This document shows, one piece after another, positions 47,001-59,751 of a stretch of 64,000 nucleotides of DNA. The notes below the pieces were generated by a model. The model had not been told where the DNA came from. It did no database searches and saw only the letters and a program-made list of their open reading frames with translations. This stretch comes from Nannobrachium achirus (lineage: Eukaryota > Chordata > Actinopteri > Myctophiformes > Myctophidae), in assembly GCA_963921795.1 (NCBI GenBank), contig OY997647.1:56434668-56498667 (forward strand), given 5' to 3'. How positions within the stretch are numbered: position 1 is the stretch's first letter; every line of letters begins with the position of its first letter. The position numbers were made by a program, and so were the translations under genes.

Positions 47001-50000
47001 CGCGTGGCTTCATAGATCATGTGTACCGGTTTTTAAGACATTTGAAGAAAATATGTTGGAAAAGGAGCAAAAAGTGTGTTTTGGAGAAAATTCAAGATGG
47101 CGGAAAATCTATCCCTACGCAAATGGGCGGGGCCTATATAGGGAGATGCGTCATGACCCAAGGAATCCAGGGAAAAAATAATTTTAATTTTCCGATCTAC
47201 GGTTCAAGAGTTACAGGCCAAAACGTGAAGTGGGCTGTTATAGCGCCACCATGAGGCCAAATGACACTATTATTATTTTGTTAATCCTTGAAATCATTAT
47301 GAACCTTCTCTCCAAGTCTTGAAACTGTAGCCCCTATGGTTTGCGAGAGAAAAATAATTGAATGTGAGTTTTTGCGATTCCCATTATAAGTCAATGGGGA
47401 AAATTAATTCACTAATAAATTAATATCAATTAAACTATAGAACCTTTCTCTTAGCAAGTTACTAGCACACGATTCCCGAGTAAGCCGGTCGATTTGACAT
47501 ATGGCGCGAGTGTGTGGTGCAAAAACTGTGGGAGGAGTAGCGTGCCAAACTTTTAGAGAGTGCGCTTGTAAATTCAACACTAGAATTGACAGAGTCAATT
47601 TTGACAAGTGTGCCTGCAGCGCGCTAAATGCGCGACCCCGTGCGGCGGTTCGGACCGCGAGACCGTCCGCCGAGTCGTCCGCGTTTCGTTGTGAGAGGGT
47701 CGGTCCCCGTGAAAAACGCGTTCTGGCACGAAACGGTTACCTTTTGCGCGTTTGTGACGCCCCCTAGGGGTCGAAGTGGAAATGCTTTTGGGGATCTGTT
47801 GAGTATGCCACCCCCGACCTGTGGTTGAAATTCAGTGTTGACTCGACCTATTGTTTGTGAGTTAGGGCAATTTTTTGCCAAACGGGCCCCTCCCGCTAAC
47901 TTTGGAAGCGCGTTACGAACGAACGGTACAAACTATCGAAATATCCTTTGACTATGTTTATCGCGTGGCTTCATAGATCATGTGTACCGGTTTTTAAGAC
48001 ATTTGAAGAAAATATGTAGGAAAAGGAGCAAAAAGTGTGTTTTGGAGAAAATTCAAGATGGCGGAAAATCTACCCATACGCAAATGGGCGTGGCCTATAT
48101 CAGGAGATGCGTCTTGACCCAAGGAATCCAGGGAAAAAATAATTTTAATTTTCCGACCTACGGTTCAAAAGTTACGGGGCAAAACGTAAAGTTGGCCGTT
48201 ATATCGCCACCATGAGGCCGAGTGATGTAATTATTTTTTGATTAATTCTTACAATCATTATGAACCTCCTCTCCAAGTCTTGAAACTGTAGCCCCTATGG
48301 TTTGCGAGAGAAAAATAATTGAATGCGATTCCCATTATAAGTCAATGGGGAAAATTAATTCACTAATAAATTAATATCAATTAAACTATAGAACCTTTCT
48401 CTTAGCAACTTACTAGCACACCATTCCCGCGTAAGCCGGTCGATTTGACATATGGCGCGAGTGTGTGGTGCAAAAACTGTGGGAGGAGTAGCGTGCCAAA
48501 CTTTGGGGAAAAGTATGGACAGAAAGAAAGACCTAAATAAATATGAGCGAGAACAATAAGTGTCCCATGCTATGCATAGGCACACTTAACTAGAATTGAC
48601 AGAGTCAATTTTGACAAGTGTGCCTGCAGCGCGCTAAATGCGCGACCTCGTGCGGCGGTTCGGACCGTGAGACCGTCCGCCGAGTCGTCCGCGTTTCGTC
48701 GTGAGAGGGTCGGTCCCCGTGAAAAACGCGTTCTGGCACGAAACGGTTACGTTTCGCGCGTTTGTGACGCCCCCTAGGGGTCGAAGTGGAAATGCTTTTG
48801 GGGAATCGTTGAGTATGCCGCCCGCGACCTGTGGTTGAAATTCAGTGTTGACTCGACCTATTGTTTGTGATTTATGGCTATCGTTTGCGAAACGGGCCCC
48901 TCCCGCTAACTTTGGAAGCGCGTTACGAACGAACGGTACGGACTATCGAAATATCCTTTGACTATGTTTATCGCGTGGCTTCATAGATCATGTGTACCGG
49001 TTTTTAAGACATTTGAAGAAAATATGTAGGAAAAGGAGCAAAAAGTGTGTTTTGGAGAAAATTTGAAATGGTGAAAAATCTTCCCATGTGCAAATTGGCG
49101 TGTCCTATATGGAGAGATGCGTCGTGACCCAAGGAATCCAGGGAAAAAAGAATTTTAATTCTCCGACCTATGGTTCAAGAGTTACGAGGCAAGTGGTCCG
49201 TTATAGCGCCACCATGTGGCCAATTGGAAATGCTTTTGGGGATCGTTGAGTATGCCACCCCCGACCTGTGGTTGAAATTCAGTGTTGACTGGACCTTTTG
49301 TTTGTGATTTATGGCTATTGTTTGCAAAACGGGCCCCTTTCGCTAACTTTGGAAGCACGTTACGAACAAACGTAATGGACTATCGCAATATCCCTTGAGT
49401 ATGTTCATTGCATGGGTTCATAGATCATGTGTACCGTTTTTTGTGCAATTTGAAGAAAATATGTCGGAAAAGGAACAAAAAGTGTGTTTTGGAGAAAATT
49501 CAAGATGGCGGAAAATCTATCCTGGCGCAAATGGGCGTGGCCTATATCGGGAGATGCGTCTTGACCCAAGGAATCCAGGGAAAAAATAATTTTAATTTTC
49601 CGACCTACGGTTCAACAGTTACAGGCCAAAACGTAAAGTGGCCTGTTATAGCGCCACCATGAGGCCGAGTGATGTAATTATTTTTTGATTAATTCTTACA
49701 ATCATTATGAACCTCCTCTCCAAGTCTTGAAACTGTAGCCCCTATGGTTTGCGAGAGAAAAATAATTGAATGTGAATTTTTGCTTTCTCCCATTATAAGT
49801 CAATGGGGACAATTTAATTCACTAATAAATTAATATAAATTAAACTATAGAACCTTTCTCTTAGCAAGTTACTAGCACACCATTCCCGAGTAAGCCGGTC
49901 GATTTGACATATGGCGCGAGTGTGTGGTGCAAAAACTGTGGGAGGAGTAGCGTGCCAAACTTTGGGGAAAAGCATGGACATACATACATAAATATGAGCG

Positions 50001-50447
50001 ATTGCAATAAGTTGCCAATGCTATGCATAGGCACACTTAACTAGAATTGACAGAGTCAATTTTGACAAGTGTGCCTGCAGTGCAGCTCGCTAAATGCGCG
50101 ACCTCGTGCAGCGGTTCGGACCGTGAGACCGTCCGCCGAGTCGTCCGCGTTTCGTCGTGAGAGTGTCAGTCCCTGTGAAAAACGCGTTCCGGCACGAAAC
50201 GGTTACGTTTCGCGCGTTTGTGACGCCCCCTAGGGGTCGAAGTGGAAATGCTTTTGGGGATCCGTTGAGTATGCCACCCCCGACCTGTGGTTGAAATTCG
50301 GTGTTGACTCGACCTATTGTTTGTGATTTATGGCTATTGTTTGCGAAACGTGCCCCTCCCGCTAAGTTTGGAAGCGCATTACGAACGAACGGTATGGACT
50401 ATCCAAATATCCTTTGACTATGTTTATCGCGTGGCTTCATAGATCAA
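44098..50447 (+). repeat. Satellite segment E4 (L, S, L, L, L, S, L)
   Basis: Cores at 44544 (L), 45565 (S2), 46002 (L2), 47021 (L), 47982 (L), 48992 (S2) and 49429 (L2). The S2-L2 dimers with their flanks (about 1.5 kb) match each other at a shift of 3427, match positions 173-1669 at the window start, and match 54208-55704. The shared stretch starts in each case at or close to the AATTGAC hairpin. Confidence 0.9.
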
Positions 50448-52579
50448 GTGTACCGGTTTTTAAGACATTTGAAGAAAATATGTAGGAAAAGGAGCAAAAA
50501 GTGTGTTTTGGAGAAAATTCAAGATGGCGGAAAATCTATCCCTACGCAAATGGGCGTGGCCTATATCGAGAGATGCGTCTTGACCCAAGGAATCCAGGGA
50601 AAAAATAATTTTAATTTTCCGATCTACGGTTCAAGAGTTACGGGGCAAAACGTAAAGTGGGCCGTTATAGCGCCACCATGAGGATGAGTGATGTAATTAT
50701 TTTTTGATTTATTCTTAAAATCATTATGAATCTCCTCTGCAAGGTTTGAAACTGTAGCCCCTATGCTTTGCGAAAGAAAAATACTTGAATGTGAATTTCT
50801 GCTTTCTCCCATTATAAGTCAATGGGGACAATTACGTTTTGCGCGTTTGTGACGCCCCCTACGGGTCGAATTGGAAACGCTTTTGGGGATTCCTTGAGTA
50901 AGCCACCCGCAGCCTGTGGTTGAAATTCATTGCTGACTCAACGTTTTGTTTGTGATTTATGGCTATTATTTGCAAAACGAGCCCCTCCCGCTAACTCTGG
51001 AAGCCCGTTACGAACGAATGGTATGGACTATAGACATATCCCTTGACTATGTTCATTGCATGGGTTAGTAGATCATGTGTACCCATTTTTGTGACATTTG
51101 AAGAAAATATGTAGGAAAAAATGCAAAAAGTGTGTTTTGGAGAAAATTTGAAATGGTGAAAAATCTTCCCATGTGCAAATTGGCGTGTCCTATATGGAGA
51201 GATGCGTCGTGACCCAAGGAATCCAGGGAAAAAAGAATTTTAATTCTCCGACCTATGGTTCAAGAGTTACGAGGCAAGTGGTCCGTTATAGCGCCACCAT
51301 GTGGCCAATTGGAAATGCTTTTGGGGATCGTTGAGTATGCCACCCCCGACCTGTGGTTGAAATTCAGTGTTGACTGGACCTTTTGTTTGTGATTTATGGC
51401 TATTGTTTGCAAAACGGGCCCCTCCCGCTAACTTTGGAAGCGCGTTACGAACGAACGTAATGGACTATCGCAATATCCCTTGAGTATGTTCATTGCATGG
51501 GTTCATAGATCATGTGTACCGTTTTTTGTGCAATTTGAAGAAAATATGTCGGAAAAGGAACAAAAAGTGTGTTTTGGAGAAAATTCAAGATGGCGGAAAA
51601 TCTATCCTGGCGCAAATGGGCGTGGCCTATATCGGGAGATGCGTCTTGACCCAAGGAATCCAGGGAAAAAATAATTTTAATTTTCCGATCTACGGTTCAA
51701 GAGTTACGGGGCAAAACGTAAAGTGGGCCGTTATAGCGCCACCATGAGGATGAGTGATGTAATTATTTTTTGATTTATTCTTAAAATCATTATGAATCTC
51801 CTCTGCAAGGTTTGAAACTGTAGCCCCTATGCTTTGCGAAAGAAAAATACTTGAATGTGAATTTCTGCTTTCTCCCATTATAAGTCAATGGGGACAATTA
51901 CGTTTTGCGCGTTTGTGACGCCCCCTACGGGTCGAATTGGAAACGCTTTTGGGGATTCCTTGAGTAAGCCACCCGCAGCCTGTGGTTGAAATTCATTGCT
52001 GACTCAACGTTTTGTTTGTGATTTATGGCTATTATTTGCAAAACGGGCCCCTCCCGCTAACTCTGGAAGCCCGTTACGAACGAATGGTATGGACTATAGA
52101 CATATCCCTTGACTATGTTCATTGCATGGGTTAGTAGATCATGTGTACCCATTTTTGTGACATTTGAAGAAAATATGTAGGAAAAAATGCAAAAAGTGTG
52201 TTTTGGAGAAAATTTGAAATGGTGAAAAATCTTCCCATGTGCAAATTGGCGTGTCCTATATGGAGAGATGCGTCGTGACCCAAGGAATCCAGGGAAAAAA
52301 GAATTTTAATTCTCCGACCTATGGTTCAAGAGTTACGAGGCAAGTGGTCCGTTATAGCGCCACCATGTGGCCAATTGGAAATGCTTTTGGGGATCGTTGA
52401 GTATGCCACCCCCGACCTGTGGTTGAAATTCAGTGTTGACTGGACCTTTTGTTTGTGATTTATGGCTATTGTTTGCAAAACGGGCCCCTCCCGCTAACTT
52501 TGGAAGCGCGTTACGAACGAACGTAATGGACTATCGCAATATCCCTTGAGTATGTTCATTGCATGGGTTCATAGATCAT
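50448..52579 (+). repeat. Tandem M-S dimers, 1066-bp period
   Basis: M cores at 50448 and 51514, S cores at 51077 and 52143. The second M has an L2-like start (GTTTTTTGTGCAATTTGAAG) and an M-like end (GATCTACGGTTCAAGAG), so it is a crossover product between an L2 core and an M core, with the switch at about 51685-51695. M-S pairs with the same 1066-bp length occur singly at 7829, 31869, 37352, 41407 and 61058. Confidence 0.9.
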
Positions 52580-55500
52580 GTGTACCGTTTTTTGTGCAAT
52601 TTGAAGAAAATATGTCGGAAAAGGAACAAAAAGTGTGTTTTGGAGAAAATTCAAGATGGCGGAAAATCTATCCTGGCGCAAATGGGCGTGGCCTATATCG
52701 GGAGATGCGTCTTGACCCAAGGAATCCAGGGAAAAAATAATTTTAATTTTCCGACCTACGGTTCAACAGTTACAGGCCAAAACGTAAAGTGGGCTGTTAT
52801 AGCGCCACCATGAGGCCAAATGACACTATTATTTTTTATTTAATCCTTGAAATCATTATGAACCTCCTCTCCAAGTGTTGAAACTGTAGGCCCTATGGTT
52901 TGCGAGAGAAAATTAATTGAATGTGAGTTTTTGCCATTCCCATTATAAGTCAATGGGGGAAATTTAATTCACTAATAAATTAATATCAATTAAACTATGG
53001 AACCTTTCTCTTAGCAAGTTACTAGCACACCATTCCCGAGTAAGCCGGTCGATTTGACATATGGCGCGAGTGTGTGGTGCAAAAACTGTGGGAGGAGTAG
53101 CGTGCCAAACTTTGGGGAATCGTATGGACAGACATAAACTAGAATTGACAGAGTCAATTTTGACAAGTGTGCCTGCAGCGCGCTAAATGTGCGACCTCGT
53201 GCGGCGGTTCGGACCGTGCGTGAGACCGTCCGCCGAGTCGTCCGCGTTTCGTTGTGAGAGGGTCGGTCCCCGTGAAAAACGCGTTTTGGCACGAAACGGT
53301 TACGTTTGGCGCGTTTGTGACGCCCCCTAAGGGTCAAAGTGGAAATGCTTTTGGGGATTCCTTGAGTATGCCACCCCCGACCTGTGGTTGAAATTCAGTG
53401 TTGCCGCGACCTATTGTTTGTGATTTATGGCTGTTGTTTGCGAAACGTGCCCATCCCGCTAACTTTGGAAGCGCGTTACGAACGAACGGTACGGACTATC
53501 GAAATATCCTTTGACTATGTTCATCGCGTGGCTTCATAGATCATGTGTACCGGTTTTTAAGACATTTGAAGAAAATATGTAGGAAAAGGAGCAAAAAGTG
53601 TGTTTTGGAGAAAATTCAAGATGGCGGAAAATCGATCCTGGCGCAAATGGGCGGGGCCTATATGGGGAGATGCGTCTTGACCCAAGGAATCCAGGGAAAA
53701 AATAATTTTAATTTTTCGACCTACGGTTCAACAGTTACAGGCCAAAACGTAAAGTTGGCCGTTATAGCGCCACCATGAGGCCGAGTGATGTCATTATTTT
53801 TTGATTAATTCTTACAATCATTATGAACCTCCTCTCCAAGTCTTGAAACTGTAGCCCCTATGGTTTGCGAGAGAAAAATAATTGAATGCGATTCCCATTA
53901 TAAGTCAATGGGGAAAATTAATTCACTAATAAATTAATATCAATTAAACTATAGAACCTTTCTCTTAGCAACTTGATAGCACACCATTCCCGAGTAAGCC
54001 GGTCGATTTGACATATGGCGCGAGTGTGTGGTGCAAAAACTGTGGGAGGAGTAGCGTGCCAAACTTTGGGGAAAAGTATGGACAGACTTAAGTAAATAAA
54101 TATGAGCGATAACAATAAGTCTGCCCATGCTATGCATAGGCACACTTAATAAATAAATAAATATGAGCGAGAACAATAAGTGTCCCATGCTATGCATAGG
54201 CACACTTAACTAGAATTGACAGAGTCAATTTTGACAAGTGTGCCTGCAGCGCGCTAAATGCGCGACCTCGTGCGGCGGTTCGGACCGTGAGACCGTCCGC
54301 CGAGTCGTCCGCGTTTCGTCGTGAGAGGGTCGGTCCCCGTGAAAAACGCGTTCTGGCACGAAACGGTTACGTTTCGCGCGTTTGTGACGCCCCCTAGGGG
54401 TCGAAGTGGAAATGCTTTTGGGGAATCGTTGAGTATGCCGCCCGCGACCTGTGGTTGAAATTCAGTGTTGACTCGACCTATTGTTTGTGATTTATGGCTA
54501 TCGTTTGCGAAACGGGCCCCTCCCGCTAACTTTGGAAGCGCGTTACGAACGAACGGTACGGACTATCGAAATATCCTTTGACTATGTTTATCGCGTGGCT
54601 TCATAGATCATGTGTACCGGTTTTTAAGACATTTGAAGAAAATATGTAGGAAAAGGAGCAAAAAGTGTGTTTTGGAGAAAATTTGAAATGGTGAAAAATC
54701 TTCCCATGTGCAAATTGGCGTGTCCTATATGGAGAGATGCGTCGTGACCCAAGGAATCCAGGGAAAAAAGAATTTTAATTCTCCGACCTATGGTTCAAGA
54801 GTTACGAGGCAAGTGGTCCGTTATAGCGCCACCATGTGGCCAATTGGAAATGCTTTTGGGGATCGTTGAGTATGCCACCCCCGACCTGTGGTTGAAATTC
54901 AGTGTTGACTGGACCTTTTGTTTGTGATTTATGGCTATTGTTTGCAAAACGGGCCCCTTTCGCTAACTTTGGAAGCACGTTACGAACAAACGTAATGGAC
55001 TATCGCAATATCCCTTGAGTATGTTCATTGCATGGGTTCATAGATCATGTGTACCGTTTTTTGTGCAATTTGAAGAAAATATGTCGGAAAAGGAACAAAA
55101 AGTGTGTTTTGGAGAAAATTCAAGATGGCGGAAAATCTATCCTGGCGCAAATGGGCGTGGCCTATATCGGGAGATGCGTCTTGACCCAAGGAATCCAGGG
55201 AAAAAATAATTTTAATTTTCCGACCTACGGTTCAACAGTTACAGGCCAAAACGTAAAGTGGCCTGTTATAGCGCCACCATGAGGCCGAGTGATGTAATTA
55301 TTTTTTGATTAATTCTTACAATCATTATGAACCTCCTCTCCAAGTCTTGAAACTGTAGCCCCTATGGTTTGCGAGAGAAAAATAATTGAATGTGAATTTT
55401 TGCTTTCTCCCATTATAAGTCAATGGGGACAATTTAATTCACTAATAAATTAATATAAATTAAACTATAGAACCTTTCTCTTAGCAAGTTACTAGCACAC

Positions 55501-57974
55501 CATTCCCGAGTAAGCCGGTCGATTTGACATATGGCGCGAGTGTGTGGTGCAAAAACTGTGGGAGGAGTAGCGTGCCAAACTTTGGGGAAAAGCATGGACA
55601 TACATACATAAATATGAGCGATTGCAATAAGTTGCCAATGCTATGCATAGGCACACTTAACTAGAATTGACAGAGTCAATTTTGACAAGTGTGCCTGCAG
55701 CGCGCTAAACGCGCGACCTCGTGCGGCGGTTCGGACGGTGAGACCGTCCGCCGTGTCGTCTGCGTTTCGTTGCGAGAGGGTCGGTCCCCGTGAAAAACGC
55801 GTTCTGGCACGAAACGGTTACGTTTCGCGCGTTTGTGACGCCCCCTAGGGGTCGAAGTGGAAATGCTTTTGGGGATCCGTTGAGTATGCCGCCCCCGACC
55901 TGTGGTTGAAATTCGGTGTTGACTCGACCTATTGTTTGTGATTTATGGCTATTGTTTGCGAAACGGGCCCCTCCCGCTAACTTTGGAAGCGCGTTACGAA
56001 CGAACGGTACGGACTATCGAAATATCCTTTGACTATGTTCATCGCGTGGCTTCATAGATCATGTGTACCGGTTTTTAAGACATTTGAAGAAAATATGTAG
56101 GAAAAGGAGCAAAAAGTGTGTTTTGGAGAAAATTCAAGATGGCGGAAAATCTATCCTGGCGCAAATGGGCGTGGTCTATATGGGGAGATGCGTCATGACC
56201 CAAGGAATCCAGGGAAAAAAGAATTTTCATTTTCCGACCTACGGTTCAAGAGTTACGGGGCAAAACGTAAAGTTGGCCGTTATAGCGCCACCATGAGGCC
56301 GAGTGATGTAATTATTTTTTGATTAATTCTTACAATCATTATGAACCTCCTCTCCAAGTCTTGAAACTGTAGCCCCTATGGTTTGCGAGAGAAAAATAAT
56401 TGAATGCGATTCCCATTATAAGTCAATGGGGAAAATTAATTCACTAATAAATTAATATCAATTAAACTATAGAACCTTTCTCTTAGCAACTTGATAGCAC
56501 ACCATTCCCGAGTAAGCCGGTCGATTTGACATATGGCACGAGTGTGTGGTGCGAAAACTGTGGGAGGAGTAGCGTGCCAAACTTTGGGGAAAAGTATGGA
56601 CAGACTTAAGTAAGTAAATATATAAACTAGAATTGACAGAGTCAATTTTGACAAGTGTGCCTGCAGCTCGCTAAATGCGCGATCATGTGCAGCGGTTTGG
56701 ACTGTGAGACCGTCCGCCGAGTCGTCCGTGTTTCGTTTTGAGAGGGTCGGTCCTCCTGAACAACGCCTTCTGGCACGAAACGGTTACGTTTCGCGCGTTT
56801 GTGACGCCCCCTAGGGGTCGAAGTGGAAATGCTTTTGGGGATCTGTTGAGTATGCCACCCGCGACCTGTGGTTAAAATTCAGTGTTGACTCGACCTTTTG
56901 TTTGTGATTTATGGCTGTTTTTTGCCAAACGGGCCCCTCCCGCTAAATTTGGTAGCCCGTTACGAACGAACGATATGGACAATCAAAATATCCCTTGACT
57001 ATGTTCATCGCATGGGGTCATAGATCGTGTGTACCGCTTTTTGTGTGATTTGAAGAAAATATGTAGGAAAAGGAGCAAAAAGTGTGTTTTGGAGAAAATT
57101 CGAAATGGTGAAAAATCTTCCCATGTGCAAATTGGCGTGTCCTATATGGAGACATGCGTCGTGACCCAAGGAATCCAGGGAAAAAATAATTTTAATTCTC
57201 CGACCTACGGTTCAAGAGTTACGAGGCAAGTGGTCCGTTATAGCGCCACCATGTGGCCAAGTGGAAATGCTTTTGGGGATTCGTTGAGTATGCCACCCCC
57301 GACCTGTGGTTGAAATTCAGTGTTGACTGGACCTTTTGTTTGTGATTTATGGCTATTGTTTGCAAAACGGGCCCCTCCCGCTAACTTTGGAAGCACGTTA
57401 CGAACGAACGTAATGGACTATCGCAATATCCCTTGAGTATGTTCATTGCATGGGTTCATAGATCATGTGTACCGTGTTTTGTGCAATTTGAAGAAAATAT
57501 GTCGGAAAAGGAACAAAAAGTGTGTTTTGGAGAAAATTCAAGATGGCGGAAAATCTATCCTGGCGCAAATGGGCGTGGCCTATATCGGGAGATGCGTCTT
57601 GACCCAAGGAATCCAGGGAAAATATAATTTTAATTTTCCGACCTACGGTTCAACAGTTACAGGCCAAAACGTAAAGTGGGCTGTTATAGCGCCACCATGA
57701 GGCCAAATGACACTATTATTTTTTATTTAATCCTTGAAATCATTATGAACCTCCTCTCCAAGTGTTGAAACTGTAGCCCCCATGGTTTGCGAGAGAAAAA
57801 TAATTGAGTGTGAGTTTTTGCGATTCCCATTATAAGTCAATGGGGAAAATTAATTCACTAATAAATTAATATCAATTAAACGATACAACTTTTCTCTTAG
57901 CAAGTTACTAGCACACGATTCCCGAGTAAGCCGGTCGATTTGACATATGGTGCGAGTGTGTGCTGCCAAAGCTG
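52580..57974 (+). repeat. Satellite segment E5 (L, L, S, L, L, S, L)
   Basis: Cores at 52580, 53545, 54612 (S), 55049, 56063, 57029 (S) and 57467. Units at about 53137 and 56632 have the AATTGAC hairpin preceded directly by ACATAAACTAG or TATAAACTAG, with the palindrome region deleted. About 54105-54210 holds a local double copy of the palindrome region. The last unit is cut inside the conserved block near GTGCTGCCAAAGCTG by insertion 5. Confidence 0.9.
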
Positions 57975-57980
57975 AAAAAA

Positions 57981-58256
57981 ACTTACACGGTGTGGTCTCC
58001 TTTATTGTGTGGCCGTGAATTTCAACATTTTTTTGGACAATGTCTGATTCACATGGGATATAAGTACCAAAAGACATCTATATGCTCATTGATTTAATAT
58101 ACAGTGAGAGGGAAACAAACTTACACTGTGTGATTTCCTTTATTGTGGGGGAGTGAATTTAATCAATTTTGGAGAAACTGTCTGATTCACATGGGATATA
58201 AGTACCTAAATTCAAACTACAAGCTCTTAGAACATAGAAATGTAACTGACCTCAAC
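57981..58256 (+). repeat. W: 138-bp direct repeat, two copies
   Basis: Both copies contain CTTTATTGTG and GATTCACATGGGATATAAG, and they differ at many positions. Found only in insertion 5. Confidence 0.75.
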
Positions 58257-58961
58257 AATTGCATGATGGCCCATTCACTTAGTTAGTCATAGCACATACC
58301 AATACACATTCAAAAGAACTTACACTTAAGGGAGGATAAGTGTTTCTCTTTGCTTAAATAATAACAATGTGAAAATGATGTTTTAATCAATCACAATTAC
58401 ATATTTCCTCAAAACATTAAGGCCTAGCCTAGACCCTATTCATATTAACCTGCATACATTTGTGTTACTTTTTGTGTGCATCCTGCTCCCACTGTGTCTG
58501 CATGCATGATGCACCACAAAGCTAACAGCAAAGCCGACGAACACTTTCATGTTATCCACTCATGCAACAGGAAAAAAACACTTCAAATCAATAGTTAGGC
58601 ATGGCCCATACCAATAGACATTCAACAGAACTTACACTTAAGGCAGGATAAGTCTTTCTCTTTGGTTAAATAATAACAATGTAAAAATGATGTTTTAAGC
58701 TTTACAGAGAAAAAAACAATATAATACCTCACAAACACAATCACAATTACATATTTCCTCACAACGTTAAGGCCTAGCCTACACCCTATTCATATTAACC
58801 TGCATACATTTGTGTTACTTTTTAAGTGCATCCTGCTCCCACTGTGTCTGCATGCATGATGCACGACAAAGCTATATAACAGCAAACCAACGAACACTTT
58901 CATGTTATCCACTCACTCACACCATCGCCTCATGCAACAGGAAAAAACACATCCTGCGAGT

Positions 58962-59377
58962 CTGCATGTGGGCTTGTGGATCAGGGACCCCCAGATGTAA
59001 AAAATGACCACATGTGCTCACACGTCACACGTCACACTTGTCCCCTGCTCATATCTCCCCAACCATTGACCCCATCCATGCCAGATTTTACACACACTCC
59101 CCTTGCCTAACATACTACAACCTCCAAGGACCCCCGGAGCCCCAGGGACCCCCAGGTCCCTGGGGGACCCCCAGATGTAACACATGACCAAATGTGCAAA
59201 AATGACCAAATGAACACCCCAACAGGGCTGCTCACAGCCATTTCCCGGGGACCACCCACTCCTGGTGCTCCAGAACGGATGCAAAAGTGGTGGCGCCCCC
59301 AGTGGAGGACCCCCTGCCACTGCAGCGCACATAAAATGCTGTAACTCAACCTAGCAGCGTCCGGGAGAGCAGGGGCC
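58962..59377 (+). repeat. Y module, copy 3
   Basis: Partner of 14502-14917. It differs by a few bases (for example GGGGCTGCTCACGG against AGGGCTGCTCACAG) and keeps the 11-bp hairpin at 59140-59165. Confidence 0.9.
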
Positions 59378-59751
59378 AATTTTGTACAGTAAAATGTTAC
59401 AAAGATGTTATCAGAGGTACAGTAGGACGTTCTTAGGGGATTGTCGTTGTAATAGTGAACAGAACTATTATGGTGTTTTTTCAGTTAAATCTCAAAGTCC
59501 AGAGATTTTGACTAAGTCCCATGTTTTTGTAGTGACTTTAAAACTATATTACTCCACCTTCTAAATAATGTGTTTTTGTTGTGACTTTAAAGCTATATTA
59601 CTCCACTTTTGTACAGTAAAATCTTACAAAGATGTTATCAGAGGTAGAGTAAGACATTCTTAATGGATTCCCATTGTAATATTGAACAGAACTATTATGG
59701 TGTTTTTTGAGTTAAAGCTCAAAGTCCAGAGATTTTGTCTAAGTAATATGT
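59378..59751 (+). repeat. 178-bp repeats with the shared deletion
   Basis: Partner of 14918-15291. It carries the CTCCACCTT|CTAAATAATG join and ends GTCTAAGTAATATG against the satellite TTACGTTTCGC. Confidence 0.9.

Larger units (their letters stand above)
57975..59751. other. Insertion 5: W-X-X-X-Y-178 composite
   Basis: Starts with two diverged copies of a 138-bp repeat (W, ACTTACAC at 57981 and 58119, each with GATTCACATGGGATATAAG). Then come a partial X (58262-58400), two X modules (58401 and 58751), Y (58962-59377) and 178-bp repeats. From 58401 onward it is the same as insertion 3 with about one difference per hundred bases by eye. It extends further to the left than insertion 3, so insertion 3 is a left-truncated relative. 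Confidence 0.9.
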
